Shown here one piece after another: positions 7,942-17,012 of a stretch of 64,000 nt of DNA. The position numbers and the translations under genes were made by a program. Under the pieces are notes generated by a model. It was given only the letters and a program-made list of their open reading frames with translations. It did not search any database and was not told the origin of the DNA. The stretch's first letter is position 1. Every line of letters begins with the position of its first letter. This DNA is from Actinocatenispora sp963805605. GTDB lineage: Bacteria; Actinomycetota; Actinomycetes; Mycobacteriales; Micromonosporaceae. The stretch is taken from positions 310,001 to 374,000 of the forward strand of contig CAWDUX010000003.1 of assembly GCA_963805605.1 (NCBI GenBank). Reading direction: 5' to 3'.

Positions 7942-8761
7942 TCCAGGAGAAACGACGCCGGCGGGTTCCGGTCCGATCGCGGTGGACGACGAGGCGTTGC
8001 TGCGAGTCGACGACGTCACCGTCCAGTTCGGTGGGGTCACCGCGCTCGACCAGATCAACTTCGAGGTCCGGCGCGGTGAGATCCTCGGCCTGATCGGTCC
8101 GAACGGTGCCGGGAAGACCACCTGCTTCAACGTGATGACCGGGGTGTTCAAGCCGACGTCGGGCACGGTGTATTTCGACGGGGCGCGGCTGGTCGGCCGT
8201 AGTCGGCACGGCATCACCCGTGCCGGCATCGCCCGTACGTTCCAGAACATCCGGCTCTTCCCGGAGATGACCGCGCTGGAGAACGTGATGGTCGGTGCGG
8301 ACGCCCGGCATCGAAGCAGCGTGCCCGGTGCGCTGTTCCGGCTGCCGCGCCACCGTCAGGAGGAGCGGCACGGCCGGGAGCTGAGTTTCGAACTGCTCGA
8401 CTTCGTCGGCATCCCGCGCGCTGCGAATTCGGTGGCGCACAACCTGCCGTACGGCGATCAGCGTCGGTTGGAGATCGCCCGGGCGTTGGCGACGCAGCCG
8501 AAGCTGCTGTGCCTGGACGAGCCGGCCGCCGGTTTCAACCCGGCGGAGAAGGAGAAGCTGCTGGAGCTGATCCGCCGGATCCGTGACCGCGGCCAGACCG
8601 TACTGCTGATCGAGCACGACATGCGCCTGGTGATGGGCGTGACCGACCGGGTGGTCGTACTGGAGTTCGGCCGCAAGATCGCCGATGCCGCGCCGGCCGA
8701 GGTGCGCGCGGATCCGAAGGTGATCGCGGCCTATCTGGGGGTGCCGGAAGATGCTGCTTGA
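7934..8761 (+). CDS. livG: branched-chain amino-acid ABC transporter ATP-binding protein
   Basis: A 275-residue ATPase with Walker A GPNGAGKTT, a signature region degenerate as in LivG (NLPYGDQRRLEIARAL), Walker B LLCLDEPAAG and the switch histidine in LLIEHDM. The LivG-specific insertion between Walker A and the signature (NIRLFPEMTALENVMVG) is present. It overlaps livF by 11 bp. Confidence 0.94.
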   Translation: MSDPGETTPAGSGPIAVDDEALLRVDDVTVQFGGVTALDQINFEVRRGEILGLIGPNGAGKTTCFNVMTGVFKPTSGTVYFDGARLVGRSRHGITRAGIARTFQNIRLFPEMTALENVMVGADARHRSSVPGALFRLPRHRQEERHGRELSFELLDFVGIPRAANSVAHNLPYGDQRRLEIARALATQPKLLCLDEPAAGFNPAEKEKLLELIRRIRDRGQTVLLIEHDMRLVMGVTDRVVVLEFGRKIADAAPAEVRADPKVIAAYLGVPEDAA

Positions 8762-9462
8762 GTTGGAGGATCTGGTCGTCGCGTACGGCCGGATCGAGGC
8801 GCTGCACGGTGTCAGCCTCGGCATCGACAAGGGTGAGATCGTCGCGCTGATCGGCGCCAACGGGGCCGGTAAGAGCACCACGATGCGGGCGGTGTCGGGG
8901 CTGCGGGCGGCGCAGCGGGGCCGGATCCTGTTGGAGGGCCGCGACATTACCCGGATGCGCGCGGACAAGCGGGTGTCCAGCGGGATCTCCCAGGCCCCGG
9001 AGGGCCGGGGCATCTTCCCCGGCATGACGGTGCTGGAGAACCTGGAACTGGGTTCCTACACGCGGCGTGACACCGCGGGCATCGCCGATGACCAGGAGCG
9101 GGTGTTCAGCCTGTTCCCTCGGTTGGCCGAGCGGCGTAAACAGTTGGGCGGCACGATGTCGGGCGGTGAGCAGCAGATGCTCACGATCGGTCGGGCGTTG
9201 ATGGCGCGACCGAAGATCCTGCTGTTGGATGAGCCGTCGATGGGTCTGGCGCCGATGCTGATCCAGCAGATCTTCTCGATCATCGCGGAAATCAATTCAC
9301 AGGGCACGACCGTCCTGCTGGTGGAGCAGAACGCGCAGCAGGCGCTGTCTCTGGCGCATCGGGCGTACGTGCTGGAGACGGGCAGTATCGTCACGGTCCG
9401 GGACCGGGGCGGAGCTGCTGGCCGATCCGTCGGTACGGGAGGCATACCTCGGGGTTGCCTAG
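8751..9462 (+). CDS. livF: branched-chain amino-acid ABC transporter ATP-binding protein, frameshifted near its C-terminus
   Basis: Second ATPase of the importer: Walker A GANGAGKST, signature MSGGEQQML, Walker B ILLLDEPSMGL and switch LLVEQN. The reading frame is intact to about 9399 (VLETGSIVT). It then leaves the family sequence and continues to 9503. Removing one G in ACGGTCC around 9397-9400 restores SGTGAELLADPSVREAYLGVA with a stop at 9460-9462, giving 236 residues. The last 20 or so residues are thus present but shifted by one base. Consensus error is more likely than decay. Confidence 0.9.
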
Positions 9463-9499
9463 TTGCGCGGCGATCGACGATGACGAACCTGGAGGGGAT

Positions 9500-10406
9500 A
9501 TGAGGGGGACGAGCGGGCGTACAGCCCGACTTGCCGTGGCCGGGATCGTGGTGCTCAGTGTGGCGCTGGCCGGGTGCGGCAAGGGTACGAGTACCGGCGG
9601 TGGGCCGAAGTCACCGGCGCCGAAGGTGTCGTCGGACCAGGACTTGGCGGCCAAGGTGCCGGCGGCGATCCGTAAGGCAGGTGTGGTGACGGTTGGGACG
9701 GACTCGTCGTACGCGCCGAGCGAGTTCCTGGCCGGGGACGGTAAGACGGTCGAGGGTTTCGACATCGACCTGTTCAACGCGGTGATGTCGAAGCTGGGGC
9801 TGACGGCGAAGTACCAGTCGGCCGACTTCGGCACGATCATCGCGGGCGTGGAGTCCGGGAAGTACACGGTGGGCGTCTCGTCGTTCACCGTCAACCCGGA
9901 CCGGTTGAAGCAGGCCAACATGGTCACCTACTTCTCGGCGGGTATCTGGTGGGCGTCGAAGAAGGGCAACCCGAAGAACGTCTCGCCGGACAACGCGTGC
10001 GGTAAGAAGATCGCGGTGCAGACCAACACGGTCGAGGTCGACGACCTGAACGCGAAGAACAAGAAGTGCCCGGCAGGTAAGAAGATCACCATCGACCAGT
10101 ACAAGGATCAGGACCAGGCCACCGCCGCGGTGGTCTCGGGCAAGGAGGACGCTATGTCGGCGGACTCCCCGGTGGTGGCGTACGCGATCAAGACGTCCAA
10201 GGGCAGTCTGCAGTCGCTGGGCAGCATCTACGAGGCGGCCCCGTACGGGTATGTGATCAAGAAGGACCAGTTGGGCTTCGCCCAGGCGATCCAGGCTGCG
10301 CTCAAGGCGCTGATCGTCCGAAGGCACGTACCTGACCATTCTGAAGAACTGGAACGTACAGCTCGGCAAGATCGACAACCCGACCGTCAATCCCTCGGTG
10401 AAGTAG
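9500..10406 (+). pseudogene. polar amino-acid ABC transporter substrate-binding lipoprotein, one frameshift near the C-terminus
   Basis: It starts at ATG 9500 after GGAGGGG. Signal peptide with lipobox LAGC, then a family-3 (glutamine/polar amino-acid type) solute-binding domain: VVTVGTDSSYAPSEF, GFDIDLFNAVMSKLG, VGVSSFTVNPDR. The frame is intact to about 10318 (AALKALIV). The expected end (GTYLTILKNWNVQLGKIDN to VNPSVK, stop TAG 10404-10406) lies one base out of register. One extra base, probably an A in CGAAGG near 10320-10323, explains it; the repaired product has about 301 residues. Without repair the frame runs on over the next gene to 11110. First gene of a three-gene importer operon. 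Confidence 0.88.
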
Positions 10407-10418
10407 GTACTGGTCCTG

Positions 10419-11387
10419 ATGTCGGATCTGACGACACCCCGCCCGGATCGGGTCCGCCCGGACCCGATCCGGGCGGTGCCGGTACGCCACCCGGGCCGCT
10501 GGGTCACGGTGGCGGTGCTCGCGGTTCTCACCGCCATGTTCGTGAACATGCTGGTGACCAACCCGGCGTTCCACTGGACGGACATCGCCAACAACATTCT
10601 GCTGGCGCCGGTGGTACGCGGTGCGGTGACGTCGTTGGAACTGACGGTCCTGGCGATGGTGATCGGCGTCGCCGGGGGCACGGTTCTCGCGGTGATGCGG
10701 CTCTCGCCCAACCCGATCCTGACCGGGGCGGCCTGGCTGTACACGTGGTTCTTCCGGGGCGTGCCCCGGCTGGTGCTGTGCATCCTGTTCGGCAACCTGG
10801 GCATCCTGTACTCGCGGCTGGAGTTCGGGTTGCCGTTCGACCATCAGCTGGGTGCGCTTTTCGGCATCGACTTGCATGCCCGGTTGTTCGGTCTGGATGC
10901 GGCCACTGTGCTGACCGGTTTCATGGCCGGTCTGCTGGCGTTGGGGCTGTCCGAGGCCGCTTACATGTCCGAGATCGTGCGGGCCGGCATCCAGTCCATC
11001 GATCCGGGGCAGGCCGAGGCGGCACAGGCGCTGGGTATGCGCCGGCCGACGCTGCTGCGGCGCATCGTGCTGCCGCAGGCGATGCGGGTCATCGTGCCGC
11101 CGACCGGTAACGAGGTCATCGCGATGCTCAAGGACACCTCGCTGGTGGCCTACGTTCCGGTCACCAGTGAGCTGTTCTTCCAGTTGCAGCACATCGGTGC
11201 CCGTACCTATCTGATCTTCCCGATGTTGGTCGCTGCCTGTATCTGGTACCTGGTGATGACCAGTGTGCTGATGATCGGCCAGTACTTCCTGGAGAAGTAC
11301 TTCGCCCGGGGCAGCGGATCGACCGGTGCGGCCCGGCTGCGGCTGCGTACCAGGGGGACCGGCGCGGCCGGAGAGGTGACGCAGTGA
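10419..11387 (+). CDS. polar amino-acid ABC transporter permease
   Basis: A 322-residue inner-membrane permease of the HisM/GlnP class. It has an Arg/Pro-rich N-terminus, several transmembrane segments, and the cytoplasmic EAA-type loop (EIVRAGIQSIDPGQAEAAQALGM) that docks onto the ATPase. It starts at ATG 10419, 12 bp after the repaired end of the binding protein. The stop overlaps the ATPase GTG by 4 bp. It is intact although both neighbours carry frameshifts. Confidence 0.92.
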   Translation: MSDLTTPRPDRVRPDPIRAVPVRHPGRWVTVAVLAVLTAMFVNMLVTNPAFHWTDIANNILLAPVVRGAVTSLELTVLAMVIGVAGGTVLAVMRLSPNPILTGAAWLYTWFFRGVPRLVLCILFGNLGILYSRLEFGLPFDHQLGALFGIDLHARLFGLDAATVLTGFMAGLLALGLSEAAYMSEIVRAGIQSIDPGQAEAAQALGMRRPTLLRRIVLPQAMRVIVPPTGNEVIAMLKDTSLVAYVPVTSELFFQLQHIGARTYLIFPMLVAACIWYLVMTSVLMIGQYFLEKYFARGSGSTGAARLRLRTRGTGAAGEVTQ

Positions 11388-12210
11388 CGGATCAGACGGC
11401 GGGTGGGGCGGACAGCGATACGGGGTCGGCTGGTGGGCTGGACCCGGCCCACTTCATGGTGTTGGCCGAGAACGTGCACAAGTCGTTCGGTCGGCTGGAG
11501 GTGCTGCAGGGTATCGATCTGGCGATCCCGCCGGGGGAGGTCTGTTGCGTGCTGGGCCCTTCCGGTTCGGGCAAGTCGACATTCCTGCGCTGCATCAACC
11601 ATCTGGAGAAGATCGAGGCCGGTCGGATCTGGGTGGACGGCGAACTTGTCGGCTACCGGCAGCGCGGCGACAAGCTGCACGAGATGCGGGAGCGTGAGGT
11701 GGCCGTCCAGCGCAGCCGGATGGGCATGGTGTTCCAGCGGTTCAATCTGTTCCCGCATCATGACCGCCCGGCAGAACGTGATGGAGGCGCCCTGCCAGGT
11801 GAAGGGTCTGCGGCGGGCACACGCACGACAGCGCGCCGACGAGCTGTTGGACCGGGTCGGCCTGGCTGACAAGGGCGCTTCCTATCCGGCGCAGCTGTCC
11901 GGTGGGCAGCAGCAGCGGGTGGCGATCGCCCGGGCGCTGGCGATGGACCCGAAGCTGATGCTCTTCGACGAGCCGACCAGCGCGCTGGACCCTGAACTGG
12001 TCGGCGAGGTGCTGGACGTGATGAAGGAAGCTGGCCGAGACGGGCATGACGATGGTGGTGGTCACGCACGAGATCGGGTTCGCCCGGGAGGTGGCCGACC
12101 TCGTGGTGTTCATGGACGGCGGGGTCGTGGTGGAGACGGGCACACCGGACGAGGTGCTGGTCAACCCCCGGCACGAGCGGACTCAGGCGTTCCTGTCGAA
12201 GGTTCTCTGA
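11384..12210 (+). pseudogene. polar amino-acid ABC transporter ATP-binding protein, two frameshifts
   Basis: A GlnQ/HisP-type ATPase. Frame one gives Walker A GPSGSGKST and FQRFNLFPH to about 11760. A surplus base in CCGCATCATG shifts the frame, and the next segment MTARQNVMEAPCQV continues with LSGGQQQRVAIARAL and Walker B LMLFDEPTSALDPE. A second surplus A in AAGGAAGCTG near 12029 shifts it again; the tail then reads LAETGMTMVVVTHEIGFARE and ends FLSKVL at 12210. Removing both bases gives 274 residues, a normal length. Every ATPase motif survives, so an intact gene with two consensus errors is the best reading. Confidence 0.88.
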
Positions 12211-12212
12211 GC

Positions 12213-12235
12213 ACCCCTGGGTACCCGGGGGTTTT
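12213..12235 (+). terminator. rho-independent terminator after the amino-acid transporter operon
   Basis: ACCCC and GGGGT flank the palindrome GGGTACCC and are followed directly by TTTT. It begins 2 bp after the ATPase stop. This is one of the few hairpins in the window with a T tract. Confidence 0.75.
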
Positions 12236-12250
12236 GTCGGGGCTCGAGGC

Positions 12251-12256
12251 TACAGT
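12251..12256 (+). promoter_or_regulatory. -10 element, leaderless start of polA
   Basis: TACAGT ends 6 nt before the GTG of polA and there is no Shine-Dalgarno sequence. The spacing would place the transcription start on the GTG. Confidence 0.55.
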
Positions 12257-12262
12257 CACGGG

Positions 12263-15143
12263 GTGACTGCGCCAACCGAGAACTCTCCGGCAGCGACCGA
12301 CCGGGCCACCGGCTCTGATGCCCTGATCGCCGGGCGAATCCGTCCAGCCGGGGGTTCGAGACCCCGGCTGCTGCTGATCGACGGTCATTCGGTCGCCTAC
12401 CGGGCGTTCTTCGCCTTGCCGGTGGAGAACTTCTCCACCAGCACCGGGCAGCCGACCAACGCGGTCTACGGCTTCACCTCCATGCTGATCAACGTGCTGC
12501 GCGACGAGCAGCCCACGCCATGTCGCGGTGGCCTTCGACATCTCCCGGCGATCGTTTCGGACTGAGCGCTACGCCGAATACAAGGCCGGCCGGTCGGAGA
12601 CCCCGACCGACTTCCACGGTCAGGTCAGCCTGATCGGTGAGGTGCTGGCCGCGCTGCGGATCCCGTCGGTAACCAAGGAGGGCTACGAGGCCGACGACGT
12701 GATCGCCACGCTGGCCACGCAGTCCGCCGCGGCCGGTTTCGACGTGCTCATCTGCAGTGGCGACCGCGACGCGTTCCAGCTGATTACCGACCGGGTCACG
12801 GTGCTGTACCCGAAGAAGGGCGTGTCGGAGCTGGCCCGGATGACTCCGGATGCGGTGACCGAAAAATACGGTGTGGCACCCGGGCGCTACCGGGATCTGG
12901 CCGCGCTGGTGGGCGAGACCAGCGACAACCTTCCGGGGGTGCCAGGGGTCGGTCCGAAGACGGCGGCGAAGTGGATCGGCCAGTACACCTCGGTCGAGGG
13001 CATCGTGGCGGCGGCGGACGAGATCAAGGGCAAGGCCGGGGAGAGTCGCTGCGCGTGCACCTGGCCGACGTGCTGCGCAACTACGAGCTGAACAAGCTGG
13101 TGGACGATCTCCCCCTTCCGGTCGGTCCGGACGACCTGGCCTGGCACGGCTGGGACCGCGAGCCAGGTCGCCCAGGTCTTCGACACCTTGCAGTTCCGGG
13201 TGTTGCGCGAGCGCCTCTACTCGTACCTGGCCGCACTCGAGCCGGAGGCGGAGGAGGGCATCGAGGTGACCGGCACGGTTCTGCCCACCGGCGGAGTGGC
13301 CGGCTGGCTGGAAACCCACACCGCTGCCGGGGTACCGGTGGGGGTCGCGGTCTCGGGCACGTTCGGCCGGGGCACCGGCACATTGACCGCGCTTTCCCTG
13401 GCGGTCGCCAAGGGCACGGCGGCCTGCCATCTCGATCCGGCGAAGCTGGACGCGACCGACGACGCGGCGCTGGGGGCGTTCCTGGCCGATGGGACCCGAC
13501 CGAAGGTCCTGCACGACGCGAAGCCGGTGCTGCTGGCGTGCGCGGTCGCACGGCTGGCAGTTGGACGGCGTGGCCACCGACACCGCGCTGGCCGCCTACC
13601 TTGTCCGGCCCGACCAGCGCAGCTACGACCTGGCCGACCTGGCGGTGCGTTACCTGCACCGGGAGTTGCGTGCCGAGGAGCCTGACGACGGCCAGCTGAC
13701 GCTCGACGGGCTGGGTGAGGCGTTGGGATGCCAGGCCGCCGAACAGCAGCTGATGCTGCGGGCCCGGGCGACCCTGGATCTCGCCGACGCGTTGCGTGCC
13801 GAGCTGGTCGGGCAGCACAAGCAGGCAAGTTCGGCGCCGGCGGCGGCCGGGGCGGACGCGGCGGGCGGTGGGCCGGACGGCGAGGGATCCGACCCGGTTG
13901 GCGGCGGGCAGCGCGGAATCGAACTGCTCACCGGGTTGGAGCAACCGTTGAGCCGGGTGCTCGCCGGTATTGAGTCGACCGGTATCGCCGCCGACACCGA
14001 CTACCTGTCCGACCTGGAATCCCATTTCGCCGGCGAGGTGAAGACCGCCGCGCAGGGCGCGTACGACGTGGTCGGTCGGGAGTTCAACCTGGGCTCGCCC
14101 AAGCAGCGGCAACAGATGCTGTTCGAGCGAACTGGGACTGAAGAAGACCAAACGGACCAAGACCGGCTACACCACCGACGCGGATTCGCTGAAGAACCTG
14201 TACGCGGAGACCAGGCACGAGGTGCTGCCGCACCTGCTGCGGCTACGCCGACGTGTCGAAGCTGCGGTCCATGGTGGAGGGTCTACTCAAGTCCGTCAGC
14301 GACGACGGCCGTATTCACACCACGTTCAAGCAGACGGTCGCGGCGACCGGGCGGCTCTCCTCGACCGACCCGAATCTGCAGAACATCCCGATCCGCAGCG
14401 AGGAGGGCCGGCGGTTGCGGCGCGCCTTCGTGGTCGGTGCGCCGTACCAGGAGTTGCTGACCGCCGACTACAGCCAGATCGAGATGCGGATCATGGCGCA
14501 CCTGTCCGGGGACGAGGCACTGATCGAATCGTTCGTGACCGGCGCGGACTTCCATGCGGCCACCGCCGCCCGGGTGTTCGCGGTGTCACCGGAACAGGTC
14601 AGCGCCGAGCAGCGCAGCAAGATCAAGGCGATGAACTACGGCCTGGCCTACGGCCTGTCGGCGTACGGGTTGTCCGGTCAACTCGGCATCAGCGCCGAGG
14701 AGGCCCGTGGGTTGATGGACGAATACTTCGAACGATTCGGCGGGGTACGTGACTACCTGCGTGGCCTGGTGGATCAGGCTCGCCGGGACGGCTACACGGA
14801 GACGATGTTGGGCCGGCGCCGCTACCTTCCGGACCTGACCAGCGACAACCGGCAGCGTCGGGAGATGGCCGAACGGATGGCGCTCAACGCCCCCATCCAG
14901 GGTTCGGCGGCCGACATCATCAAGATCGCGATGTTGCGGGTCGACGCACGGATCGCGGAGGCGGGACTGTCGTCGCGGATGCTGTTGCAGGTGCACGACG
15001 AACTCGTGTTCGAGGTGGCCGACGGGGAACGCGCCGCGCTGGAGGAACTGGTACGCGCGGAGATGGGTGACGCCCGCCGGCTGTCGGTCCCTCTCTCGGT
15101 GTCGGTGGGCGTCGGCGCGGACTGGTCCGGGGCCGGGCACTGA
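12263..15143 (+). pseudogene. polA: DNA polymerase I, six frameshifts in this sequence
   Basis: All of PolA is present but spread over three frames. The 5'-3' exonuclease domain starts RLLLIDGHSVAYRAFFAL and includes GYEADDVIATLA and CSGDRDAFQLI. An exonuclease-like middle domain follows. The polymerase domain carries motif A DYSQIEMRIMAHLSGD, O-helix KAMNYGLAYG and motif C LQVHDELVFEV. Frame changes fall near 12520 (extra C), 13045 (GAG AG, two surplus bases or one missing), 13170 (extra C), 13549 (extra G), 14130 (extra A) and 14241 (extra C). Correcting them yields about 957 residues. Family sequence resumes within one or two codons each time. Because Pol I is needed for repair and Okazaki processing, consensus error is far likelier than decay. 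Confidence 0.93.
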
Positions 15144-15185
15144 GCCTGCGATCGCGACCGCAGGCTGAAGGTGCCGCCACACCGG

Positions 15186-16010
15186 TCAACTCTCCACAAG
15201 GGACCGTGTCAGGAAGATCAGCGTGACGAAGGTACGGAACAGCCGCAGCGGCTCGTCGTCGACGAAACTCACCGTCCGGAGACCGCTGCGCCGCACCCCT
15301 GCGATCCAGGTCGCGGCTTCCGCCATGTCCGGGCTCAGAAAGTCGACCTCGATCGTCGCGGGCAGTTCGATCCGGGGCGCGGACAACTGGTCCAGATCCC
15401 GCAGCGCCCCGGTGACACCGTCCCGGATTCTGCTGCGGGCCCGCTCCGGATGCAGATTGGTGGCGGCGAAACGGTTGTGCGACTCCTTGACCACGATGCC
15501 GCGGATCCCGGGGCAGTAGGGCTCGGCCTCGGCGGTCACGTACTGGTCGCCGGTGATCACCGCTACCGGCACCCCGTGGTGCTGGGCGACCAGCGCGTTG
15601 AGACCCGACTCACCGGCCAGGGCGCCGTTGATCCGTACGTCGGTGACTGCCAGCGGGCTGTAGGTGTGCGACAGCACCCCGGGTGTGGGCATCGCGGCGT
15701 GGTAGCCGACGAACAGTGCGGCATCGAAACTGTCGTCCAGGCCCTGCATCATGTACAGCGGCTTGATCCGGCCGGACAGGTAGCTGGCCTGGCCGGCCAA
15801 CTCGTCGGGTGCGAGGTTGCGCATCGCCGAATGCGCGTCGTTGACCAGGATCTCCGTGGCGCCGGCCGCCAGCGCGCCCTCGATCGCGGCGTTGACCTCG
15901 CCGAGCGCCAACCGTCGCCCCAGCGCGTAGTCCTCGCCTGCGCGGGTGCACTGCGCCCAGTCGACGATCCCGGCGACGCCTTCCAGATCCACCGACACGA
16001 ACACCTTCAT
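15186..16010 (-). CDS. M55 family D-aminopeptidase (DppA-like)
   Basis: A 274-residue zinc peptidase of the DppA family, which releases N-terminal D-amino acids from short peptides. It shows the family metal/active-site motifs VSVDLEGVAGI, LVNDAHSAMRNL and VGYHAAMPTPGVLSHTYS. ATG at 16010 is preferred over the in-frame GTG at 16016 because GGAG lies 5 nt upstream of the ATG. There is no signal peptide, so it should be cytoplasmic. It is convergent with polA and 39 bp downstream of a methyltransferase on the same strand. A role in using murein-derived D-amino-acid peptides would match genes at 29.7-32.9 kb, but this is inference. Confidence 0.88.
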   Translation of the reverse strand: MKVFVSVDLEGVAGIVDWAQCTRAGEDYALGRRLALGEVNAAIEGALAAGATEILVNDAHSAMRNLAPDELAGQASYLSGRIKPLYMMQGLDDSFDAALFVGYHAAMPTPGVLSHTYSPLAVTDVRINGALAGESGLNALVAQHHGVPVAVITGDQYVTAEAEPYCPGIRGIVVKESHNRFAATNLHPERARSRIRDGVTGALRDLDQLSAPRIELPATIEVDFLSPDMAEAATWIAGVRRSGLRTVSFVDDEPLRLFRTFVTLIFLTRSLVES

Positions 16011-16049
16011 GTCCACTCCACTGTGTGTGGCTGTGCCGGGTAGGTCGGC

Positions 16050-16883
16050 TCAGCTTCCTGTCATGTCGGCCGGCGTCGGCCGGTCGTCGCGCTGGGCCAC
16101 GAAGATCGCCGTACCGGGGAACATCCGGCCACGCAGCGGGCTCCATTGGCCCCAGACCTGGTCATGTCCGGGCGGCCATTCCGGCTCGATCAGATCACGC
16201 AGTACGAAGCCGGCGGCCAGCAGATCCCGGATGCGGTCGCCGAGGGTGCGGTGGTGTTCGACGTAGGCGGGGGCGCCGCGCTCGTCGTACTCCACGTACG
16301 GGGTCCGGTCGAAGTAGGAGTGCACTGCGATCAGTCCGCGTTCGCCCGGGTCGTCGAGGAAGATCCAGCGCATCGGATGGGTGACGGCGAACACCCACCG
16401 TCCGCCCGGCCGCAGTACCCGGTGCACCTCGCGCATCACCGCGCCGGGGTCGGCCACGAAGGGCACCGCACCGAACGCGGTGGCGGCCAGGTCGAAGCTT
16501 CCGTCCCGGAACGGTAGGCGCTCGGCGTCGGCCTGGACGAGCGGTACCGACAGGCCGGTACGTCGCGAACCGGCCTGCGCTTCGCGCAGCATGCCGTGGG
16601 ACAGGTCGAAGGCGACCGGCTCGGCGCCCTGCGCGGCCAGCCACCGCGAGCAGGAGGCCGCACCGCAACCGACCTCCAGGACCTGCCTGCCGGCCAGGTC
16701 ACCGAGCAGCCCGGCCTGTGACTCCCGCAGGCCCTCCGGGCACCAGACGAACTCGGCGTCGCCGAGGAACCGGCCGTGCTCGGCCTGGTACGCCCGCGCG
16801 TCTGAATCCCACCAGCGCCGACTGGCCCGACGTGACCCGGTGCTGTCCACCGGTTGCCGGCCGACCCTGCCGTCCGTTGCCAT
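16050..16883 (-). CDS. class I SAM-dependent methyltransferase
   Basis: A 277-residue protein with the SAM-binding motif I VLEVGCGAAS, acidic motif II region VAFDLSHGML and the motif AERLPFRDGSFDLAATAFGAVPF, followed by VLRPGGRWVFAVTHP. This is the UbiE/COQ5-like Methyltransf_11 architecture. The substrate is unknown. ATG 16883 is supported by a TACCGT -10 element that ends 6 nt upstream; an upstream GTG-started frame is unlikely. The gene is divergent from the GDSL esterase and probably co-transcribed with the M55 peptidase gene. Confidence 0.88.
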   Translation of the reverse strand: MATDGRVGRQPVDSTGSRRASRRWWDSDARAYQAEHGRFLGDAEFVWCPEGLRESQAGLLGDLAGRQVLEVGCGAASCSRWLAAQGAEPVAFDLSHGMLREAQAGSRRTGLSVPLVQADAERLPFRDGSFDLAATAFGAVPFVADPGAVMREVHRVLRPGGRWVFAVTHPMRWIFLDDPGERGLIAVHSYFDRTPYVEYDERGAPAYVEHHRTLGDRIRDLLAAGFVLRDLIEPEWPPGHDQVWGQWSPLRGRMFPGTAIFVAQRDDRPTPADMTGS

Positions 16884-16889
16884 CCGCTC

Positions 16890-16895
16890 ACGGTA
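16890..16895 (-). promoter_or_regulatory. -10 element, leaderless start of the methyltransferase
   Basis: On the minus strand TACCGT is followed by 6 nt and the ATG at 16883. Confidence 0.5.
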
Positions 16896-17012
16896 GAGCC
16901 ACCGGCAGGTCGGCGCCCGCCCAGGTGGGCTCGGCGGATGCATCCGGTTCGCCCCGGGGCTCTACGCTGGTGCCGTTTCTGTTTCCCGCCATCCCCTTCA
17001 GGAGCACCCGCG

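Noticed and set aside
12500..14250. Programmed ribosomal frameshifting as the explanation for polA
   Set aside because: Six sites with no common slippery heptamer, and no such mechanism is known for polA. The cluster also hits unrelated neighbouring genes.
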